NCBI RefSeq assembly: GCF_001458735.1
Contig: NZ_CZQA01000001.1
Location: 1,054,001-1,118,000, forward strand
DNA: 64,000 bases
Direction: 5' to 3'
Source: Candidatus Nitrospira nitrosa
GTDB taxonomy: Bacteria > Nitrospirota > Nitrospiria > Nitrospirales > Nitrospiraceae
The first letter of the stretch is position 1, and the number at the start of each line of letters is the position of its first letter. The notes beneath the pieces were generated by a model that did not search any database, was not told where the DNA came from, and saw only the letters and a list, made by a program, of their open reading frames with translations. The translations under genes and the position numbers were made by a program. Shown here in pieces: positions 55,078-61,187 of the stretch.

Positions 55078-56780
55078 CGCCGCGACCACCCTTCTTCTTG
55101 TTTGTCGACCCAGTGGACGAACCGCAAGATGACTTGTCCGAGACGACCGTAACAGTCGTCGGCATACAGCCTGTTGATGAGCGCCACATATATCCAATGA
55201 CGAATCCTGTCGACCCAAGCCGGTAGCCACACGCTTCGTCCATGGGCCTTCAAGTACAAATAGACCCAGCCGAGCACGGTGAGGCCGGTCGCCCCTACGA
55301 GAAGCAGGTCGAACAGCCAGTCGGGAAGGTCGGCAGCCTTGTAATAAGAGGCAACTTCGCTGGGATTGGGATAGAGGAATGCGGTGAACGATTCCACAGC
55401 AAATAGATAGATGAAGACGACGAAGAGCAGTATCACCAGCATGGTGGACGATACTTTCCACGATGCAACTGCGCGCAATCGTGTGAGTGTCAGAATGGCT
55501 TGCGAGGAGGTGATCCAAATGAAGAAGAGAATGATGACGGTCCCATGAGACTCCAATAAGGGAATGTGCAACACCCCGTGGGTTACCAGGAGAATGAGCA
55601 AGGGGATCACCAAGCTCGTCAGAACTCCCGTCGACCAGGTGAGGTTTGACAGTTCTTCCTCCTCGTGATGGGTATGGGTTGTATGGGGGAAATGTGGCTC
55701 AACCCTGGCCTTTTGAATCACGTTTCCACAATTGAGAAAGACCGTGGCCTTAAAAAGACCATGTGCGATCAGATGGAAGACCGCCAGTGAAAATGCGCCG
55801 AGCCCGCACTCCATAATCATGTACCCCATCTGACCGATCGTCGACAGTCCCAACGTCTTCTTGATGTCGCTCTGCACCAGCATCATGGAGGCCCCCAGCA
55901 CCGCGGTCACCGTTCCAACCACCAAGGCGACGTGCAAAGTGACCGAACTCATGCCGAAGAGTGGTGCCATGCGATTGATCAGGAACCCGCCGGCATTGAT
56001 GATGCCGGCATGGAGCAAGCCGTGTACGGGTGTCGGCGCAAAGAGCGAACTCGGTAACCACAGGTGAAGGGGAAACTGTGCGGATTTCCCCATCGCGCCA
56101 ATGAACATCAGCAAGGTAATGGCGGTGGCGGCGTCGATGTCCATACCGGGCCAGAGCGCAACGGTGTGGGCGGAGGCCGTCGCGCGGGCGAACAACTCGG
56201 GAATCTCAAGCGTTCCGTACACCTGGTAGGTAAGGATAATTCCCATGAGAAAGGCCATATCGGCCACGCGCAGTACGGTGAACGTCTTGTAGGCGCCGTC
56301 CAGTGTCTGATTATGACTATGGTTGTGCGCGAGGATGTAGAGTAAGTAACTGAGCAGTTGCCAGAACAAAAACAGCATCATGAGATTCGCGCTGGAGACC
56401 ATGCAGAGCAGCACGAAGTCCGTGAGGCAAATCAGTGTCAGATACCGGCGGTAATGGCGGTCCTGATACATGTAATTCACGGAGTAGGTATAGATGATCA
56501 GGCTGACGGCGGAAATCAGTGTCATCATGACGCCGCTGAGCCGGTCGATGTAAAACCCGATGGGGATCGTGAGGGACGCAACCGTGGCAGGGTTATAGAA
56601 TTGGAGAGTAATCGGCCCCGAGACCGTCACGGCATACAGGGTGGTCGCGGCTCCCAGGCAAGCGGCCCCCATCAAAATCGCAGCAATCTTGGCGTGCGCA
56701 TAACGGGTCGAGTCTTCCGCACAGACCACGATCAGCGCCGAGACGAGGGGAAGCAAGGGGATCAGTAGAGCAGCCCACAT
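55074..56780 (-). CDS. dabB: DabB1, NuoL/ND5-like ion-conducting subunit
   Basis: 568 residues, about 15 membrane helices. The conserved core KSAQFPLHLWLPSSLFAPTPVHGLLHAG (given in pieces: Lys before PLHLWLP, then a TPV-x-LLHAG turn) and STIGQMGYMIMECGLGAF match the antiporter-like family used by DabB/MpsA. It carries the cation flux that energises DabA. A His-rich cytoplasmic loop (FPHTTHTHHEEEE) sits in the C-terminal half. First gene of DAB locus 1. A leader hairpin with T-run lies between its presumed promoter and the start. Confidence 0.92.
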   Translation of the reverse strand: MWAALLIPLLPLVSALIVVCAEDSTRYAHAKIAAILMGAACLGAATTLYAVTVSGPITLQFYNPATVASLTIPIGFYIDRLSGVMMTLISAVSLIIYTYSVNYMYQDRHYRRYLTLICLTDFVLLCMVSSANLMMLFLFWQLLSYLLYILAHNHSHNQTLDGAYKTFTVLRVADMAFLMGIILTYQVYGTLEIPELFARATASAHTVALWPGMDIDAATAITLLMFIGAMGKSAQFPLHLWLPSSLFAPTPVHGLLHAGIINAGGFLINRMAPLFGMSSVTLHVALVVGTVTAVLGASMMLVQSDIKKTLGLSTIGQMGYMIMECGLGAFSLAVFHLIAHGLFKATVFLNCGNVIQKARVEPHFPHTTHTHHEEEELSNLTWSTGVLTSLVIPLLILLVTHGVLHIPLLESHGTVIILFFIWITSSQAILTLTRLRAVASWKVSSTMLVILLFVVFIYLFAVESFTAFLYPNPSEVASYYKAADLPDWLFDLLLVGATGLTVLGWVYLYLKAHGRSVWLPAWVDRIRHWIYVALINRLYADDCYGRLGQVILRFVHWVDKQEEGWSRR

Positions 56781-56791
56781 CAGTTCAGTAT

Positions 56792-56856
56792 TACCTCAGA
56801 AAACACAAAAGCCAACCGTCCTGTGTCGACCAATGGTCGACCCAAGCAGTTGGCTT
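56792..56856 (-). promoter_or_regulatory. Attenuator-like hairpin in the dabB1 leader
   Basis: Two inverted repeats share one centre: outer AAGCCAAC/GTTGGCTT (56849-56856 and 56809-56816) and inner GTCGACC-AAT-GGTCGAC (56825-56841). On the minus strand the hairpin is followed at once by TTTTGTGTTTT, as in an intrinsic terminator, and then by the dabB1 ribosome site. This is a good transcription attenuator candidate. Confidence 0.55.
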
Positions 56857-56987
56857 GTACTGCGACCGGCCTTTCAAAATGAACTGCTGGTCGCCCTACG
56901 GCCTCCGACAAAAAAAGCCGTCTTACCTCTCCACACACAATCGTGAGAGAAGCAACACTGCCTTGTGACAAAAATGTAGCTTCATCA

Positions 56988-57014
56988 ATAATATGGGGCA
57001 ACGTATAGCGTCAA
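56988..57014 (-). promoter_or_regulatory. Candidate sigma70 promoter of DAB locus 1
   Basis: Minus-strand TTGACG (57009-57014) and TATTAT (56988-56993) with a 15-bp spacer. No sigma54 match was found upstream of dabB1. A start near 56980 would give a leader of about 200 nt that contains the attenuator-like hairpin. Confidence 0.4.
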
Positions 57015-57096
57015 GTTCGAAATGGTCGTTCAGCCCTTCCTTGTCCGGTAAGTAGGGCCGAAAGACTCAGTACTCATTCATGGAACAGACAAAAGA

Positions 57097-57293
57097 CCTA
57101 GCCCGCATTATTCATGACTCTTCTGCGGCAACCACCGATCCGCTGTTGCGACAAGCCTGCGGCCGACGGGCTCGCCCTCTAGACCTTCGACGTACTGCAT
57201 GAGTACACCTCAGGACCTCCGGGCTCCGCGCGCCGATCTCACAACGCGGCTGGGCGGTTTCGCCACGAACAGTCATGAATAATGCGGGCTAGG
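57097..57293. mobile_element. MITE-like element with 23-bp perfect terminal inverted repeats
   Basis: The left end (57097-57119, beginning CCTAGCCCGC) and the right end (57271-57293, ending GCGGGCTAGG) are perfect inverted copies of 23 bp. They enclose about 150 bp of G/C-rich, non-coding DNA. There is no transposase. Flanking bases show no clear target duplication. Size and ends fit a non-autonomous miniature element mobilised by an IS elsewhere in the genome. It sits in the divergent gap between DAB locus 1 and the MpsC-like gene. Confidence 0.65.
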
Positions 57294-57346
57294 ATTACAC
57301 TTGTTCTCACACGGGACAGGTACCTATAATCGAAAAGAATAGAGAC

Positions 57347-57691
57347 ATGGAAAATTCGATCCGTAATGCCATCATTAAGTTTGAGCAGGAGTTTCTTGGG
57401 CGTGGCCCTGACGAAGTCCGTGCGTTGGTCGCACGCGATCTGGTTGTTGTGCGGCTCAAAGGCGTCTTAACACCGGCCGAGCGCCAGCTGGCGAAGACCG
57501 CAGAGGGTATCGAAATGGTCAAGCGGCTGCGGCAGAACCTGATTGCCCAAGGGCGAGACAAGCTCTGCGAACAGATTGGTGAGATTACCGGAGCGAAGAT
57601 TCTCGGTCTCTTCACTGATATTGATGTCCAGCTCGGGGAACGAGTGTTTGTCTTTACGGTGGATCGAGAACTGCAAAACGGAGCGCGGTAG
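57347..57691 (+). CDS. DUF2294 / MpsC-like protein
   Basis: 114 residues with the DUF2294 pattern: a helical start (IRNAIIKFEQEFLGRGPDEVRALV), the strand DLVVVRLKGVLTPAER, a helix with LAKTAEGIEMVKRLRQ and the closing GLFTDIDVQLGERVFVFTVDR. In Staphylococcus this domain is MpsC, encoded with MpsA and MpsB, which are relatives of DabB and DabA in bicarbonate uptake. Here it lies between two dabAB loci, which supports a link to inorganic carbon transport. Its exact role is unknown even in the model system. It is upstream of a DUF72 gene. Confidence 0.82.
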   Translation: MENSIRNAIIKFEQEFLGRGPDEVRALVARDLVVVRLKGVLTPAERQLAKTAEGIEMVKRLRQNLIAQGRDKLCEQIGEITGAKILGLFTDIDVQLGERVFVFTVDRELQNGAR

Positions 57692-57826
57692 AAGACCACC
57701 GGATAATCGACCCGGCGGCCGCAGGGTCGAAACCTCTCATCCATCTGTCTTTCCATCACCATGTGCCGGTAACCGTGGGTCGCTTCCGGCGGAGCTGGGT
57801 GCCCCACGAATGAATGTAGCGGGGGC

Positions 57827-58738
57827 ATGATGGCATCGTTGGTCAGATTCGGCACTTCGACCTGGACCTACGAGGGGTGGAAAGGCCAGGTGTATCTCAA
57901 GGACTATTCTAAGGGCACCTTTACCAAACAGTGCCTATCGGAGTATTGGCGATTCCTGCACAACGGTTCACCACTCTTCCATACCGTGGGTAACGACTCC
58001 ACGTTCTATCGGCCACCGACGAGCCAGCAGCTTCGTGCCTACCGCGACCAGATGCCGGAGCGGGTTGAGATGTGTTTCAAAGTCTGGGAGGACATCACCG
58101 TGCCGGTCTTCGCCCAGCATCCACGGTATGGGCTAAAGGCTGGTAAGCCGAATCCTCGTTTTCTTGATGCGCAGCTGTTCAACGACCTCGTGTTGAATTC
58201 GTTTCGAGAGGCCCAGTTCCAGGACTGCACCGGCCCGTTTCTATTTGAGTTTCAACGTCATGGGCTTTCAATCGGTGAGTTCTGTTCCAGACTGGATCGT
58301 TTTTTCAGCGAACTCCCGAACGAGTTCAAATATGCCGTCGAGATCCGTAATGCCGGGATCCTTGGGCCCGAGTATCGAAAGGTGTTGGAGACTCACGGCG
58401 TTGCGCACGTGTACAACCATTGGTCCTATATGCCTGCGCTGGCTGAACAACACAAAAGGATGCGGGAGACGTTCACAGCTCCTTTCACCGTTCTTCGCCT
58501 ACTGACGCCATTAAAAATGAGTTATGCGGATGCCAAGAAACGGGCAGCGCCTTATACCAAGATTGTCGCAGAACTCCCAGAGATGCGACGAGAGACCGTG
58601 GCGATCATTCAACAATCAATCGCGCAAGCTAAGCCGGCCTATGTCTTGGTGAACAATCGGAGTGAGGGCAATGCGCCGAAAACCGTGCAAGGCCTTGTGG
58701 AGTTGTTAGGAACCACTGGGCCGGTTCCACATGAGTGA
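57827..58738 (+). CDS. DUF72 family protein
   Basis: 303 residues. DUF72 signatures are visible: RFGTSTWTYEGWKG at the N terminus, GNDSTFYRPP, FKVWEDITVPVF, the YAVEIRNAGILG strand and VYVLVNNRSEGNAPKT near the end (in pieces). The family has a TIM-barrel fold of unknown biochemical role. ATG 57827 and 57830 are both possible starts. It follows the MpsC-like gene by about 135 bp on the same strand. Confidence 0.88.
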   Translation: MMASLVRFGTSTWTYEGWKGQVYLKDYSKGTFTKQCLSEYWRFLHNGSPLFHTVGNDSTFYRPPTSQQLRAYRDQMPERVEMCFKVWEDITVPVFAQHPRYGLKAGKPNPRFLDAQLFNDLVLNSFREAQFQDCTGPFLFEFQRHGLSIGEFCSRLDRFFSELPNEFKYAVEIRNAGILGPEYRKVLETHGVAHVYNHWSYMPALAEQHKRMRETFTAPFTVLRLLTPLKMSYADAKKRAAPYTKIVAELPEMRRETVAIIQQSIAQAKPAYVLVNNRSEGNAPKTVQGLVELLGTTGPVPHE

Positions 58739-59265
58739 CAATCATTCGCAATGAGCTATGTGAATTGAACGAAGGCGTGATGGTTGATCCCACAGAATTA
58801 GTGGAGCGCGCTGTAGCTTGTGGAGAAATACCGGGTAGCATCGCGGCGATAGGGATAAATGGTATGACGGATCAATGTGTCGCCGATTAGGTGCGTGGCT
58901 CAAACAATTGAATGACGACGGTACCAGGCCTCGCTTCAGGTGCGATGTCTGTCACGATGTTTTGAGCCCTCACCATGATGACTTGCTCAATCTGCTCCCA
59001 GAGGATGTGTTGACAGGAATCGAACATGGCACGGTGAAATAGACGAAGTCACTTGGTTCTTCATGAAGGAGTCAAGCCGTAGAGCAGCCTGGTTCATTCT
59101 ACATGGCCATCTGGATTCCCTCAGATCCCCAGCGCTCTGTATTTTAGGGCAACTGAATCGACATTCGTCAGGCCTTTCCCAAGTCACCACCCGCGCGTCC
59201 TCCTGTGTATTGCATTACTAACCGGAGTATAGGAGGCAGCGTGCTTCTCCCAGGAGTCCGTGTAG
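58739..59265. other. Intergenic region, nothing recognised
   Basis: About 530 bp between the DUF72 gene and the dabB2 control region. No open frame has a ribosome site and natural composition, and no repeat was seen. Confidence 0.45.
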
Positions 59266-59317
59266 GTGTGTCAGCGCACGATGTGTGTGTCAGTACACAG
59301 TACGTGTGCCCGCACAC
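59266..59317 (+). promoter_or_regulatory. Three exact GTGYR-N4-YRCAC sites at 19-bp period upstream of dabB2
   Basis: GTGTG-TCAG-CGCAC (59266-59279), GTGTG-TCAG-TACAC (59285-59298) and GTGTG-CCCG-CACAC (59304-59317) all fit the palindrome perfectly. Their starts are exactly 19 bp apart. The array lies 112-164 bp upstream of the sigma54-like -24 box, the usual place for activator sites. Confidence 0.65.
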
Positions 59318-59428
59318 AGCGATGACTATCTCTCTCTGCCTTGAGTCCAGTGATTGAAGACCCTCTCTCCTTCAACTTAAACCGCATTATGAGACAAGAG
59401 AGAGCAGTGAAGAGTCCGACATTTCTGT

Positions 59429-59444
59429 GGGCACTCTTCTTGCT
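59429..59444 (+). promoter_or_regulatory. Candidate sigma54 promoter of DAB locus 2
   Basis: GGGCACT at -24 and TTGCT at -12, with exact GG-N10-GC spacing (GG 59430-59431, GC 59442-59443). Only two positions of TGGCACG-N4-TTGCW differ. The start near 59455 fits ATG 59483 rather than TTG 59459 as the dabB2 start. Confidence 0.6.
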
Positions 59445-59482
59445 GAATCTTAGGAGCGTTGCAGAAACCAAATCGAGGTCCC

Positions 59483-61171
59483 ATGCAATGGATTGCGGCG
59501 CTCGTCACGATCTTCTCACCGTTGATTGCGAGTTCTCTGGTCATGCTCTGCGGGTCTACTCTTGGGGAGCGTGTGGCCAGGATTGGAATAGTGGGCCTGA
59601 TTATTTCGACAGGCGCGGCACTGTTCTCGCTGTATGCGGTGGTGGAAGGTCCCTCACTTCATCTCACTCTCCCCGGTTTTCCTGATCTCATTGCGCCACA
59701 GCTATTCATCGATCGACTCTCTGGCGTAATGATGGTGCTGGTGACCGGGGTCAGTCTGGTGATCCACGTCTATTCCAGCCGGTACATGCAGGGCGATCAA
59801 GGTTACATCAAGTTCTTCAGTCTCTTGAGCCTTTTGACTTTTGTTTTATTGATGCTCGTCACCAGTGGGCACCTCCTCTGGTTATTTGTGGCCTGGCATG
59901 CCGTCACCTGGCTCTTGCGAACGCTGCTCGCATTTAACCGAGAGAGTCAGGCAGCTCGAGAAGCCGGACGCACAACGGTATGTATACAGGGATTGGGAGA
60001 TGCGGCGCTGCTGGTGAGCGTTGGATTGATCTATATGATGTTTGGCACTCTCGACCTACCGATCCTGTACCAGACGTGGAACAGCGGCGCGACTGGTCCA
60101 GTCTTTGGTGAGGGAACTCGGTGGGAGATTTCAGCCGGCACGGTCATTACATTGATCATGACCCTCTCCGTTCTGACAAAGTCGGCTCAGTTTCCGTTTC
60201 ACATCTGGTTGCCCGGTACAATCGAGGCTCCGACACCGGTCTCTGCCATGCTGCATGCTGGGATCGTCAATGCCGGTGGGTTTCTTGTGAACAGACTGGC
60301 CCCGCTGTACGGATCCTCACCCACCACACTGCATCTCCTCTTCGCCATTGGCGCGCTGACGGCTTTGATCGGGGCCTTGATCATGCTGACACAGTCCAGC
60401 ATTAAGCGAACCTTGGTCTACAGCACGATGGGACAGATGGGGTACATGATCATGGAATGCGGCTTGGGTGCATTTGCCTTAGCCGTCTTTCATCTGTGCG
60501 CTCACGGGCTCTTCAAGGCGACATTGTTCCTCAATTCTGGCACCAATATCCACAAGGCACGAACTGATTTCACCATGCCGGAATCTCATGCGGTTCGTGA
60601 AACGGCCGGCTTTGCTCTTGCACCCTGGGTGGTCGGATTACTCCTTACGCTGGTCATGCCGTTGGTGATCTTGTTACTTGCCCATGGCGCCATTCACATC
60701 CCATTGTTCGAGACCCAGGGCACCATGATTTTCCTCTTCTTCGCGTGGGTCACATCCGCCCAAGCAATTTTCAGCTTATACCGGTTGCGTTCCCCTGCCT
60801 CGTGGAAAGCGTCTGTCACGATGATCATGACAGTGGTGCTGGTCGGATTCACCTACCTCTGGGCTGGAGAATCCTTTACCCACTTTCTGTATCCGGCTTC
60901 CGGGCAAGCTGTCACATATTTTCAGGCCGCTGCATGGCATCAAGGTTTCTTTGAAACCTTCGTTGCCGTCACTTCCCTGGCCATTGTGACTGTCTGGGGA
61001 GTGTTGTACGCAAATGCCCATGGCATGAAAATGCTGTTTCCCGGCTGGTTGGAACAACTGCATCGAACGCTGTACGTGACCTTCCTCAACGCGCTGTATG
61101 TGGAGGACATCTTTCGTGCACTGAACCCGTTTGCGAGTCGTACGCGTTTCACAAAGCCTAATCGTATCTGA
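59483..61171 (+). CDS. dabB: DabB2, NuoL/ND5-like ion-conducting subunit
   Basis: 562 residues from ATG 59483, preceded by GAGG; the longer TTG start at 59459 would overlap the predicted transcription start. About 15 membrane helices. The family core is clear: Lys before SAQFPFHIWLPG, the TPVSAMLHAG turn and STMGQMGYMIMECGLGAF. It is a paralogue of dabB1 with nearly identical core blocks but without the His-rich loop. It is followed 16 nt later by dabA2, giving the plain two-gene DAB layout. Upstream activator-type sites and a sigma54-like promoter suggest inducible expression. Confidence 0.92.
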   Translation: MQWIAALVTIFSPLIASSLVMLCGSTLGERVARIGIVGLIISTGAALFSLYAVVEGPSLHLTLPGFPDLIAPQLFIDRLSGVMMVLVTGVSLVIHVYSSRYMQGDQGYIKFFSLLSLLTFVLLMLVTSGHLLWLFVAWHAVTWLLRTLLAFNRESQAAREAGRTTVCIQGLGDAALLVSVGLIYMMFGTLDLPILYQTWNSGATGPVFGEGTRWEISAGTVITLIMTLSVLTKSAQFPFHIWLPGTIEAPTPVSAMLHAGIVNAGGFLVNRLAPLYGSSPTTLHLLFAIGALTALIGALIMLTQSSIKRTLVYSTMGQMGYMIMECGLGAFALAVFHLCAHGLFKATLFLNSGTNIHKARTDFTMPESHAVRETAGFALAPWVVGLLLTLVMPLVILLLAHGAIHIPLFETQGTMIFLFFAWVTSAQAIFSLYRLRSPASWKASVTMIMTVVLVGFTYLWAGESFTHFLYPASGQAVTYFQAAAWHQGFFETFVAVTSLAIVTVWGVLYANAHGMKMLFPGWLEQLHRTLYVTFLNALYVEDIFRALNPFASRTRFTKPNRI

Positions 61172-61187
61172 ACGAGGAGTGGATCCT

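Noticed and set aside
59459-59482. TTG start for dabB2 giving eight more residues
   Set aside because: It would lie at the predicted transcription start and leaves only about 3 nt from AGGAG; ATG 59483 also matches the usual hydrophobic start of the family.
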